Part shown: piece after piece, positions 46,907 through 57,561 of the stretch
How the letters are laid out: the number at the start of each line of letters is the position of its first letter
How positions within the stretch are numbered: position 1 is the first letter of the stretch
Origin: Podospora bellae-mahoneyi
Lineage: Eukaryota > Ascomycota > Sordariomycetes > Sordariales > Podosporaceae
Reading direction: 5' to 3'
Assembly: GCF_035222275.1 (NCBI RefSeq)
Contig: NC_085883.1
Span: 2,294,001 to 2,358,000 of the forward strand
DNA: 64,000 bases
Translations under genes and position numbers: made by a program
The notes under the pieces: generated by a model
Database searches by the model: none
What the model was told of the DNA's origin: nothing
What the model saw: the letters and a program-made list of their open reading frames with translations, nothing else

Positions 46907-47647
46907 GATAGTAAAGTAGTGTAGTACGGACGTTCGGCTAGCTAGAAGATCAATTTAAAAGTAATTTAAAAATAATTACAGTTTAAAAAAAAAGGGTACT
47001 ATTACGGTATGAAAGCGATACGCTAGCGTCGCGGTAGTAGAGCACTAGTTAGGCAATGGCGCTTGGACTTATATTTATTTACTGCTTTGGCGAGAGCTTC
47101 GCTCCGCTTTTTCTCTTCTCTGCGCACTAATAAAATACTTACTTTAGTCTTTGGACAGCATTGTAATAATAAAGCTTTACTAGCTTAGCATTTTAAGATA
47201 TTTCTAATTATTTATATAGTTAAATATTACAAAAAGAAAAAAAAATAGAAAAAAAGGGATCTATAAAAAAAAACCGAAAAAATAGTTATTAGTTAAAATT
47301 TAATTAAAGTTATTGGGGCGTCGATTTTTTTTTTAAAAAAAAAGGGAAATATATTAAGTTTTAAATACAAACTTTTAGTAATATCAGCTAATTAGAAAAA
47401 AATGAAATAATTAATTAGACAAATTGAAAATACATTTATTAAAAAAATTTAAGTTAAAAGTATAATTTAGAAAAAAAATTGTAAGATCGTTATCGTAATC
47501 TCACGATTTAGCTTTAAAAAAATCTTAGGAAAAGATAATAACTTAAAAGAGTAATAGTTTATATATACAGAAATTTTTTTCGCAATATATAATGTAAATT
47601 CTATTCGCTAGTATTAAAGACTAATATAAATAAGATAAGCTATTATT

Positions 47648-47746
47648 GTGCACTGATTAGCTACTATTGAACCATTGTCTAAAAGTACCTTTAATTGAGT
47701 ATCACTTTCAGAGGTTCCGGATCAGGATTCGTCATAGTTTACGAAC
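47648..47746 (+). repeat. repeat family X, copy 3 (partial, direct)
   Basis: About 99 bp matching the end of copy 2 (TGCACTGATTAGCT..., AGTACCTTTAATTGAGTATC, TTCAGAGGTTCCGGATCAGG, TTCGTCATAG). It ends about 83 bp before the right edge of the element. Confidence 0.7.
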
Positions 47747-47829
47747 CGTTTAGCGGCACGCTTTTTTCCACAGGTTGAAGTAAATGACATATCCTTTTTA
47801 GAGTTGCCTATCCTCGCAGTCATACTACA

Positions 47830-47891
47830 TGATCGGCAGATTAGTGCTCAGGTGGGTGACCACTGGGGAACCCCTGCTGTTGTATGTTTTT
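47830..47891 (+). pseudogene. 5S rRNA gene, 3' half and terminator
   Basis: TGATCGGCAGATTAGTGCTC, then AGGTGGGTGACCACTGGGGA and CTGCTGTTGTATG: the conserved 3' part of fungal 5S rRNA including the GGTGGGTGACC box. A T run (TTTTT at 47887-47891) follows as polymerase III stop. The sequence just before it (CGCAGTCATACTACA) does not continue the 5S gene, so the gene is split here. Confidence 0.85.
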
Positions 47892-48429
47892 GCTTTTCAG
47901 CTTTTTGACCTGGCCGTCAAATGCCCTCAATTCCCATGTGCGGCTTTCCTCGGCTGAGCGGGGTTAGGGCGGGTCCCTTACCCCACGAAAATGATGCCCC
48001 ACCCTGTTTTCAAATGTCAGAGGCTTGAGTGGCTGCACCTCGGGCGGGACGTCATTTGAACGGCTGCTTTCTTGGCCGAAAAATGAAATCAGAGCCGGCC
48101 CTCGAGACGAAGTGGAGAGTGGAGTGAGTGCTGGAACAAGACAAGCGGGTTGAATTGTGTGTGAGAGGAAGCCGGAGTGACCAAGTCCGATTCTTTTCTC
48201 CTCCCCTGACTGTTCAATCCTTTCCCTCGTCTTTTCTGCTGCTGTCTTGTTTGTTTCTTGTTTGCCCGCGGCTGTGGAATTTTCTTGGGGAGACTGACTG
48301 AAAGAACGCCGTATGTGGTCATAGACCTATACTCTCTCGGCCGAAATTGTTCCCTTGCCCCCCCCCCCCGCTTCGACGACCGAGACAGACACTGTATTTG
48401 AATAGGATAGACCAAAAGACACAGTCATC
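47892..48429. other. 5' flank of the ETF-QO gene
   Basis: Sequence composition returns abruptly to GC-balanced. A C run of 12 lies at 48358-48369, in the presumed 5' UTR. No gene is seen. Confidence 0.5.
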
Positions 48430-50376
48430 ATGTCGGCCTCTTCAAGACTCACCTCGACCCTCTGCCGGCGGGCAGCCGCAACTGCAACCCCCCCCTCTCT
48501 CACAGCTACCTCGACGACAAGGGTACAGACACCACAGCTCGCGCGCGGGATTAGGGGCATATCATCCACAACCCCCAACAGGTTACGACCTCCCACCCTC
48601 TCCCGCCCAACCTATCCCCTCCAAAGGACAGCCACCACCCTCCCTACGCTCCCCTCAACCCGTCTATACTCCTCCACCTCCGCAGAAGAAGACTCCTTCG
48701 ACCCAGCCTCCATCGACCGCGAATCCGACGAAGTAGACGTCTGTATCATCGGCGGCGGCCCCGCAGGCCTCTCCGCCGCAATCCGCCTCAAGCAACTTGC
48801 CAACGCCGCTGGCAACGACGACTTCCGCGTCCTCCTCCTCGAAAAAGCCGGCGAGATCGGCGCCCACATCCTCTCCGGAGCCGTCATCCAACCCACCGCT
48901 ATTGACGAGCTCATCCCCGATTGGCTTTCCGAAGACAATGAAAACCGCTTCACCGGCGCCACACCCGCGGGGAAGGACTCGATGAGCTTCCTGACCAAAA
49001 AATGGGCCATTCCCTGCCCTACTCCGCCTCAGATGCATAACGACGGGAATTACATCGTTTCCCTTAACGAATTCACCAAGTGGCTAGGGGAGCGGGCGGA
49101 GGAGGTCGGGGTGGAGGTTTATCCCGGTTTTGCGGCTAGCGAGGTTCTTTACAAGGCTGATGGGTCGGTCAAGGGTGTCGCGACGAATGATCTGGGGATT
49201 GGGAGGAATGGGAAGCCAAAGGATAGTTTTGAGAGGGGGATGGAGTTTCATGCTAGGGTTACGCTTTTTGGGGAGGGGTGTCATGGGTCGTTGACCAAAC
49301 AGGTGATTAAGAAGTTTGATTTGAGGTCCGAGTCGCAGCCGCAGACTTATGGGCTGGGGATTAAGGAGGTGTGGGAGGTGAAGCCGGAGAAGTTTGAGAA
49401 GGGGAAAATTGTGCATAGTATGGGGTATCCGCTGCCGATGGATACGTATGGGGGTGCGTGGATGTATCATTTTGGGGATAATCTTGTTTCGGTTGGGCAG
49501 GTGGTTGCGTTGGATTATAACAACCCGTGGCTGTCGCCGTATGGGGAGTTTCAGAAGCTGAAGCAGCACCCGCTTTACAGGAGTGTGCTGGAGGGGGGGA
49601 AGTGTATCTCCTATGGTGCTAGGGCGTTGGTGGAGGGGGGGTTTCAGTCGATTCCCAAGGTGGCTTTTCCGGGAGGGGCGCTGATTGGGGATACGGCTGG
49701 GTTTGTTAACGTGCCCAAGGTGAAGGGGACGCATAATGCCATGAAGAGTGGTATGTTGGCTGCTGAAGCGGCGTGGAACGCGCTGCAGGTTCCGGATAAC
49801 AACTCCATTTTCCTCTATGACTACGAGGATGCCCTGAGGAAGTCGAGCATCTGGAAGGAGCTGAAAGAAGTGAGGAACATGCGCCCTAGTTTTCATTCTC
49901 CTCTGGGAATCTACGGCGGGATTCTGTATTCCGGCCTCGAGGCGTTTGTTCTGAAGGGACGTGTTCCCTGGACGCTGAAGCACAAGACGCAGGACCACGC
50001 CGCGACCAAGGACGCGAAGGACTGCAGCAAGATTGAGTACCCCAAGCCCGATGGGGAAATTACGTTTGACATCTTGACCAGTGTGAGCAGGACGGGGACG
50101 AACCATGAGGAGGACCAGCCAGTGCATCTGCAGGTCAAGGACTGGGAGAAGCACACGAGGGAGACGTGGCCGAGGTGGAAGGGGTTGGAGAATAGGTTCT
50201 GCCCGGCGGGGGTGTACGAGTATGTGGAGGACGAGGGGAAGGAGGAGGGGGTGAGGTTTCAGATCAATGCGCAGAATTGCATTCACTGCAAGACCTGTGA
50301 TATTAAGGCGCCAAAGCAGGATATTAATTGGCAGGTGCCGCAGGGGGGTGAGGGGCCGAAGTACTATATGACTTAG
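48430..50376 (+). CDS. CIR2: electron-transfer-flavoprotein:ubiquinone oxidoreductase
   Basis: Single exon, 648 residues, start in GTCATCATGTCGG. The first ~85 residues are rich in Arg, Thr, Ser and Pro and form a mitochondrial targeting sequence (SRLTSTLCRRAAATAT, RLYSST). The FAD-binding motif is VDVCIIGGGPAGLSAAIRLKQ near residue 103. Further family blocks are EKAGEIGAHILSGAVIQP, NYIVSLNEFTKWLG, VTLFGEGCHGSLTKQV, GLGIKEVWEV, FPGGALIGDTAGFVNVPK and KGTHNAMKSGMLAAEA. The 4Fe-4S cluster Cys residues are in NRFCPAGVYEY and NAQNCIHCKTCDIKAP. The enzyme passes electrons from ETF (fatty-acid and amino-acid dehydrogenases) to ubiquinone at the inner membrane. The length and C-terminus (GEGPKYYMT) are complete. 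The coding strand switches from C-rich to G-rich near 49070-49130. Confidence 0.96.
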   Translation: MSASSRLTSTLCRRAAATATPPSLTATSTTRVQTPQLARGIRGISSTTPNRLRPPTLSRPTYPLQRTATTLPTLPSTRLYSSTSAEEDSFDPASIDRESDEVDVCIIGGGPAGLSAAIRLKQLANAAGNDDFRVLLLEKAGEIGAHILSGAVIQPTAIDELIPDWLSEDNENRFTGATPAGKDSMSFLTKKWAIPCPTPPQMHNDGNYIVSLNEFTKWLGERAEEVGVEVYPGFAASEVLYKADGSVKGVATNDLGIGRNGKPKDSFERGMEFHARVTLFGEGCHGSLTKQVIKKFDLRSESQPQTYGLGIKEVWEVKPEKFEKGKIVHSMGYPLPMDTYGGAWMYHFGDNLVSVGQVVALDYNNPWLSPYGEFQKLKQHPLYRSVLEGGKCISYGARALVEGGFQSIPKVAFPGGALIGDTAGFVNVPKVKGTHNAMKSGMLAAEAAWNALQVPDNNSIFLYDYEDALRKSSIWKELKEVRNMRPSFHSPLGIYGGILYSGLEAFVLKGRVPWTLKHKTQDHAATKDAKDCSKIEYPKPDGEITFDILTSVSRTGTNHEEDQPVHLQVKDWEKHTRETWPRWKGLENRFCPAGVYEYVEDEGKEEGVRFQINAQNCIHCKTCDIKAPKQDINWQVPQGGEGPKYYMT

Positions 50377-51621
50377 GGGTTGCTCTTGGGGTTGAGAAGA
50401 GGGGTTGAGTGGAGGGGTGCGAAGGGGGGGCGGGAAGGGGAGGAGGTCTGTTAGTTGAATATAAAAAGGTTATATCTAGACTGAAGGGTTGAAATGATGT
50501 ATTATATGTTTTTTTCCATTGGCGGGCATGGCCTTTACAAAAGCTTTCTTTTTTGGGTCATTAGTGTTTTCTGGGGGTTGGTGCATGCTGATAGGTGTTG
50601 ATCAAGTGAAGGATAGAAGAAACTGAATACATTTCAACATGTAACAACTGTGAACGTGGGTAGGTAGGTAAATAAAAGAGGGCCTATACGGGGCCCCCTA
50701 TTTGCCTTACCAGCGCCCACCCCCCTCCCTATCCACCGATTTATTTACCTTTCCTATACTATAATAAGAGACCTTTTACCTATCTTTTAAGACCCTTGGA
50801 CTATCTTTCAAGCCTTGTGAATCGTTTTCTAAAGCCTTTTGACTATCCTTTAACGTCCTTGAACTATCTTTTAAAGCCTATTAAATATCTTTTAACCCTT
50901 AATATTCACCCTTTGAAGTATAGTCAATTCTATACCAAAGGGGGGTGTTTGCAAGATAAACAGGGGGCTCCGTAAAGGTTCTCTTGTAAATAAACTCGTC
51001 AACCAGAAGAGGGCTGAAGTGAAATGTTCCGTTTCGATCACCACGCTCAAGTCACAGGTTGTGGAATGAGATAGTGCGTGCGTGTATGTGTAAACAATTT
51101 TGCCCTCTGCTAAAGTGTCTTTCGTATCAAGAGAAAAGATGAAAAAGTAATTTGGTATCCACGAGTTGAAAAGAAAAAACTATTTTCAAATAGCAAAAAG
51201 AAAACATTGCCATAAGAGCTTCTCCAACTAAGAGAGAGAGAGAGAGAGAGAAATAGAGCATATGCCAAAAATCTTGTATAATCAACAGATCCAAAAGCGA
51301 CAGTTGAGAGTTGTCTTTGAACCCCCCCCCCCTTGCCTTTCCTTCCCGCCGACTTGTCCCATATCCTCCCCATAAATGTCCATGATATCCTTTATATATT
51401 TGTCCCAGATATCCACCACGGAATTTCCCCGATATAAAACGCCATCAACCCAACCCAAACCAACCCAACCGCCTTGGTGGGAAAGAAAATGCCGTTTTTT
51501 GATGCCGATACAAAAGTACAAAAAAACGACAGTTGAAATAATAAACCGCCATTAGGCCACAATGCTTCATGAAAACGATAGGGGGTGCCCCGTCCGCCAA
51601 AAATATCCAAAGCCGACTTGA
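50377..51621. other. convergent intergenic region with simple repeats
   Basis: Between the 3' ends of ETF-QO (plus) and the membrane-protein gene (minus). It holds repeat locus 4 (50757-50910), an (AG)n run at 51231-51251 and a C run at 51320-51331. No gene is seen. Confidence 0.5.
50757..50910. repeat. AGGCCTT-family minisatellite, locus 4 (opposite orientation)
   Basis: Six to seven units of about 24 bases: CTATCTTTTAAGACCCTTGG, ACTATCTTTCAAGCCTTGTG, AATCGTTTTCTAAAGCCTTT, GACTATCCTTTAACGTCCTT, GAACTATCTTTTAAAGCCTA. This is the complement of the units at 15.3 and 39.8 kb (AGGCTTTAAAAGATAGT). Confidence 0.7.
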
Positions 51622-54247
51622 TTAGGTGACAAACCACATACACCCACAAGGACTCATATCCGCAGCCGGTGGTCCTCCTCCCTGTTGAGTAAAGACCCCC
51701 TCCTCCGTCCCGCCGCCCTCACGCCCCGCTCGCTCCTCTCCTTCCCTCTTCCTCCTCCTCTTCTGCCCCCCCGGCCGGCTGGCGCTGCCAAAAGGCCCAA
51801 CAACAGTCTGCTCATTCTCCACAATCCTAATCGTCACCGCCTTCCCCTTCCCGTCCACCACCACTTTCGCCTCTTGCGCATAACCCGTAATCTCCATCTG
51901 GGTGCACTCCGGCACTCTCGCCACCGCCGTTCCTGTGGTTATGGTTGGAACTCTCCTCTCTGCTAGTTTGATAACTCTTGGATACCCCGGTGGTGGCGGC
52001 GTAAAATTCTCATCTATCGGTCCCCATCCTGACCCTGACCCGAACCCCCCTGTTGATGTGGGAAAGGGGGGGAACTCAAGCGTCTTCGAGTCTCGTGGTT
52101 CAGGCCAGTAACCCTTTGGTTTGTTGATGTTTGTTGGGGAGGGGCCTTCGCTTGGTGGTGGTGGTGGTGATTGGTTTCCCTCAGGGGCAGGAGGTTGGTT
52201 GTTGGGATTCTCACCGCCGATGGGGCCTGGTAGTGTTGATGTCTGTGGTGGTGGGGTTTCACCTGGCGGTGATGTCTGTGCCAATAGTGTGGCGGAAGAG
52301 GATTCGAAAAATGTTGATGTTGTTGTCGAGGTGAGAAAGGACTGATATGGCCCTCGCCCTGGACTTCCCGGGCCACCGCCCGGGCCCCCTGCTGACAGTG
52401 GCGGGATCCCAGACCAGCTTGAGTTTTGATGGGGATAGATGAACATCTCGAGGTACGTGTCTGGCCATCTGCACACCCACGGCTTGTCCCCGACCTTGGC
52501 GATATTCTTGCGCTTAAAGTCGGTCATGCCGGCCAGGTTGCGAATGTTTCTTCTTGTCACAGAAGGAGTCGTCGGTGAGAGGGCAGCTTCGGGGAGAATG
52601 ACCGTCTTGTCGTAGGTCAGCATGTTGTAGAATGCCGGGCCCCGTGTTGGCTCAAAGGTGTCGTTGACCAGTGTCAGAGGAACCGGTTTTTCTACCAGTG
52701 GTGGCTGTTCACCATACGAGTATACGTTATTCATCAACGTGAACGAATGGTTAAAGTTGAGCATCATGCTGTGTTCGCCGTGATTCTCAGCTATTGTTAG
52801 ATGCAAGCCGGCGATGACGAGAAAACAGTTCCATGCTTGCGAGAGAGTCGGGTCTTGAAAGCAAGTATTGGACCCGCGGTTCGTTGTAAGTGGCATGCTG
52901 AAGGTGCCCACCGGTAGTGGCTGAAGATCGGCTGGTTTTGGTATTGGAACGGCACCAAACGTTGGTACAGGGGCTGGAGAGTTGAATGGTGACCTATAGA
53001 CCGAGTTAACAAACCAAACCACGATTACTCACATCTTGTTGAGATGCTCACCATGTGCCATCCTTGCGCATTGGCTGCTTTTGTTTGGACAAGAATGTGC
53101 CGATAACTGAGCCCAAAATTGCTCCCACCACCAATAATATCAGAAACGTCAGGCATATAACCCAATATGGGACGATACCACATAGCTTCCGCCTCATCCA
53201 CAGTTTCCACCCCTTTGGCAATTGCCCCTTTTCGTTGACAACCTCTTCATACGGCTTAATGACCCGATTGGTGCTGTCCGAGGTGAAACTTCGCGACGAG
53301 TGGCGGGACTGGGGAGACCCGAGATCGTCTGTTGAATCAAATTCGGGATTTCGTGTGGCTAGCCCAAGCCCTCCCGCACCGACAATGGTGGAACCGGACG
53401 TTGTGATGGACGGTGGTGCGGTTACCGCGGCTGCCGCTGTATTTGGCGTATTCGTCGTTGCTTGTGCTACTCCAGTTGGGGTCGAGACATCGGCAGCCGC
53501 TACCTTGCGAGCATATGCCTCATCCGGATATCGCGTGTATGGCGGAAGCTGTTCGGTATGGCCGTCTGGGCCGATGATGTCGCCAGCTTCCTCCCCGTCT
53601 GCGCCAACTCGTCGCCGGTACTGATCGGGAAGACCGTGAAAACCTAGTGGAACGGTGTCTGGCATAGCGCCCGTTTCGACCCCGTCGCTCTGAGGATAGA
53701 GACCATACGGATGACTTGGTCCACGAGGCCCAGTGTACAACAATTCTGACGCCGGTAGCGTCGACGAGGTCGTCGTTGTGCTCATTGTCCTTGCCATCCT
53801 TACGTTCTGCGGATACATCTGGTAGGGATGCGATGGTCCAGACGGTCCCCTGTACGGGCTCTCGGGTGCTAGATAGGCTGTGGATTCGGTAGACCCGCTC
53901 AATTGCCTGCTCAAACTCGAGGATTCGTCAGCCTGTTCTGGCCCTCCATCTTGCCGTGTCGACGATGCATCTCGTGGCCTGGGTGGCTTCGATATGCTGG
54001 GAGAGCGACCTATTCGTGCCGACTCTGGACTTCCATCGCCAAGAAGTGTGCTGGATCCGGAGGCGAGTGATGGCGTCGATGGTGGTTGGATCTCGGGGCC
54101 GGAGTTGACTGGTCTGAACCCATCTGCCACCATTCCCATGGCGGCCAACTCTGGATCCTCATCCGCACTAATGACTGATATCCTCAGCGAGTTCCTCGTC
54201 GATAACCTCCTCTCCAGCTCATCAGTCTTGTTTGGTGGAAGATCCAT
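51622..54247 (-). CDS. single-pass membrane protein with conserved extracellular domain
   Basis: Two exons (53052-54247 and 51622-52993), 58-bp intron (GTGAGC to CTATAG), 855 residues. The N-terminal ~360 residues are disordered, Ser/Pro-rich and cytosolic, with two copies of a PYRGPSGPSHPYQMYPQ / YTGPRGPSHPYGLYPQ motif. One membrane helix follows (PYWVICLTFLILLVVGAILGSVIGTFL, near residues 360-386) after a basic stop (LWMRRKLCG). Beyond it lies a conserved globular domain (SNTCFQDPTLSQAWNCFL, SFTLMNNVYSYGEQPP, RGPAFYNMLTYDKTVILPE), then a long Pro/Gly/Ser-rich region and a Cys-containing end (DMSPCGCMWFVT). This matches a fungal family of unknown function (annotated in places as glycoprotease-like or as a DUF). 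It may be a cell-surface or cell-wall sensor, which is only inferred from layout. Confidence 0.75.
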
Positions 54248-57200
54248 GGTTTCGGGTTCTGTATCTCGATGACTGGCGCTGTTCCGGGTCTAAGAGTTAG
54301 ATGAACCGCTTGCCAGCACCGTCAACTATTCATTGACTGGCGAGGGTGACCAGCGGAGTCATCGACTCCTTTGGTTCTCGGATCGTCCTAGGATGTGGCG
54401 TTCAAGGTTTGTAGACAGAGGTGATGTTGGTTGTTTGATAGTTGCAAGGGTGATTGGCAGGTGAGGTTCCAGTCCTCCGGCTGAAAAGGGACAAGCAGGA
54501 TCAGAGGTGCGCTTCTGCAGCAAGAGGTCCAGCCACTCCTTGGTCAACAGCCGGACTCACAGCGCGCAAGAATCCAAAGGTTGTCGGACTGGCCAGGAAC
54601 AAGACAGACTGGCACCGTTTCGGACTCAATATGGGGGGCACGTAGGCGCATGTTGTCATTGGTCGGCTGTTCACGGGGGACATGCCCTGGCACCCCCCAG
54701 GGCCTTCCGGGGCGGATTTGCGCTGGCGGGAGCATCAAGGTGCTTGGCAAGCTGCTGTGTGCGGCAGGGATGTGCAGAGTGAACCATGGCCATTGGCTGG
54801 GACTTTGGATCTCGCCCGTTCCTCATCACTTCATCGGACAAACCAAGGAACCTCACGGTCCGGCAGTGTCTGGCTGCAGCTATAACAAGCGTCCTGGCAG
54901 AGCCGTTTTCGTCTCGAGTGCCCAAGCAAAAACCGGTCGTCGGACGAACTCAAGCGACTCTCAGTTCGTCTGGAGCATCCAAAAGGCCAAAGCTTGCCGC
55001 TTTCCCGAAGACAGTCATCCAATTCCTGATGCCAGTCCTGGGTATCCCTGGGGCATCATCCCATCCATTCCTGGGACTGACTGGTCATGTCAGTGAATAA
55101 CCGCCGTTTTCGCAAGAGAAATGGAAAAAATCTGGGGTAGACATTGCAATCTACAGGCCGCAGAGAGGGCAATATCTCGCAGCATCGGGATTCGCCTGGA
55201 TGATTTGAGCCTGTGGGTAGTATTCCCAAGCTGGACGCAACACCGGACAGTGTGGGACAAGCGAGACGGCTGGTCAGATTTGTGCTATGGCGAAATGAAG
55301 TGTGAAGGAAACGTTTGGCATTGCGCAAAGCCACGAGAAGAGATCAGGAGAGATGACATCGTGAGCTTGTTCCTGGCTGTCCATGCCCAATGGGGAGGCC
55401 ACTCCGGATCCGAGACGATGCTAGTGTTAGGAGCTAGGTACCTGTGTACGCAGTAGTTCGTGCTGCCGGAGCGGAGCATCTGATGCAGAGCGTTCGTTCG
55501 GTTGATATGCGCAGGCCGCAGGAGAGAAGGCAGGAGGTGGCAGGTGGCTGCTATAATTAAATGGGGGGGAAAAAGGTCTGGAGCGTTCTCTTGTAAATAA
55601 ACCGAGAGACATCCAGACAGGAAGGTCAATTATCAACGTTGGAAGCTTGCCTCTTTGCGGCCAAGCTCGATCGTGTGGTAGTGTGGGCTTGCCGGGCCGT
55701 TGCACGGTTATGGCACATAGCCCGCGGCAGTTACCACTCCCCTGTCGGCTGGCAGGGGTGCCACGATTGCCGGTTGCTTCTAGTGTCTTGTCCCCGCCAA
55801 CAGCATCAGATATTGCATCTTGACAGCCAGTATATTGTTGATATTTGAAGACTACCCTCATGAGAAAAGCAGTGGCGGCCATGGTGGGAGAGTCTCATTA
55901 GTATTGATGGGTCATCACGACAATCTCGACAAACTACCGCCCTCAATTGCGAATCGTTCTACACTACACAGTAGTTTGTTATTCCACGACCAGCGGAAAT
56001 GTGGGGTAGTCGGATTCAAAAACAGCCTTGGATGTTAACCGCACAATTTTATCACCGGGTTCTCATCCCCGAGTCATCGTGACACGGAATGGCCTCGATC
56101 TCTGGGACGGTGCTGGCCTTGGTCTGACAGCCTTATCAACAATCCCGACCTACATCACCTCTACGAGTGTCAAAATCGAACCATTCTGTCTTGCTGCATC
56201 TGCTGTACTTCGTCCACATCTCGGGCGAATGCAGGAGCTCTCTACGAAACACATCGTCGTGGTACAGTTGTTTAGAAAGGCAGATGGCAGAATCTCTGAT
56301 CAAGGAAGCGAGGCCCTGGGCCCGCCAGGTCCATTGAGGGCAATTATGGCCGAGAGGATCATCTGCACCCTTCCGACTCTGTGTCCAGAACTGGCATTGG
56401 ATGGTTGGTGGTTGTCAGCAACCCATCTTGCCCCGCTCCCGTCGTTGGATACGCCCGGCTTTGCACCATCACCATAACCTCAACCAAAGGATCACTCTTA
56501 ACCTCTTAGCCTGTGTGTGGTGCGGCTCAAAATTGATCAACATGTTTGCTGGCTTCTAATAAGACGAGAGGCTCCGAGAGGCTCCTTGATGCCCAAAGTG
56601 CTCTCCTCTACTTTCGAAACCGAACACGACATGACCTGTCCCTCACTCTCCTGCCCCTCACTCTCCTGCCCCTCACTCTCCTGCCCCTCACGACCTCGCC
56701 CAAGCTGACTGAGGTGAGAGAAGCAAGTTCGACGGATAGCCGCAGCCTGACCGCCAAGCTGTGATGCAGTGTGAACACCAACCAGAGCACTCTATGCCCG
56801 CACCCAGCCTGTCACAACACTTCACCTGCAAACCGGGGCACCCGCCTGCTGGAATCCAACATGTACGAGACACACCCAGCATTCCGCTCTACAGATGGAT
56901 CGCCACTTCATCGTTGCCCGGCTTGTGCGCCAGCTGTAGCTTTCCGATCTGCCACAGCCTATCACAGCTGGACGACTCTGAGGCTCCATGGCTTTGGGAC
57001 AGATCAGACCAGTCGGATCCGGCCTCCCACAGGGTTGGTTACCTGTTGGTCCAGCGCTGAGTAGCTCAGCATCCTCCCACCTGGGCCCGGTTTCTATGTG
57101 TGAGACCATGCACTTCTGCAGCCTCGAGCACACGCTTTGCCCAACTCAGCTGCAGGAGAGACTCCAAGAGAGAGGAATGTGCAGCACCACCTCGTATGTG

Positions 57201-57561
57201 AGTGTCACCCATAGTCTCTTTCTCACCCCTAGACACGCGCCTATGCTCTCGGGGGAGTAAGCTCCCCGAACGTCTCCTATTTACTTCTACGCCCGTCTCT
57301 TCCGTCGATCTCCCGTTCTCTTGGAAAATCCAATTGCCAACTTCAAACTCTCTTCCACCTCGAACTCTCTTGACGCTCCCCATTGGCGGTGATGCCCTCA
57401 CTCTAGGCTGCCCAAGTTTGCCTATCTTACTGCTTGGCTCATCTATTCGGTGTAGGACAGTTGTTGTCCTACTCTCCACACATCAAATCTAGGCAGCAAG
57501 GCTCCTAGCTGCCCCCCCCCTCTACGTTTCGGTCACATATATTTTAGTTCGCCCCCTCGCC
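54248..57561. other. gene-poor stretch of 3.3 kb
   Basis: No gene can be supported. Many short frames are open on both strands without domain character. A tandem pyrimidine repeat lies at 56636-56690. Confidence 0.45.
56636..56690. repeat. tandem 15-bp pyrimidine repeat
   Basis: Three full and one partial unit of CTGCCCCTCACTCTC (first unit with CTGTCCC). It lies about 0.9 kb upstream of the low-complexity gene at 57562. Confidence 0.85.

Larger units (their letters stand above)
45105..47829. mobile_element. AT-rich fossil element inserted in a 5S rRNA gene, probably retroelement-derived
   Basis: The 2.7-kb stretch between the two 5S halves is flanked by TAATCG (45099-45104) and TGATCG (47830-47835), a 5-6 bp target-site duplication. 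It is very AT-rich with many TA dinucleotides, has no open frame of any length, and looks heavily mutated in the RIP manner. It starts TAATGTTATT and ends ACTACA, compatible with TG...CA ends of LTR-type elements after mutation. It carries three copies of a ~210-bp repeat (listed separately) and a GC-rich promoter-like array. The family is not certain; it looks broken and non-autonomous, and old. Confidence 0.7.

Noticed and set aside
46970-47640. Possible coding remains of the inserted element
   Set aside because: Almost pure A/T sequence with no readable protein similarity; nothing can be assigned.
49084-50286. 400-codon minus-strand frame
   Set aside because: It is the antisense shadow of the ETF-QO gene, open because of its biased codon use.
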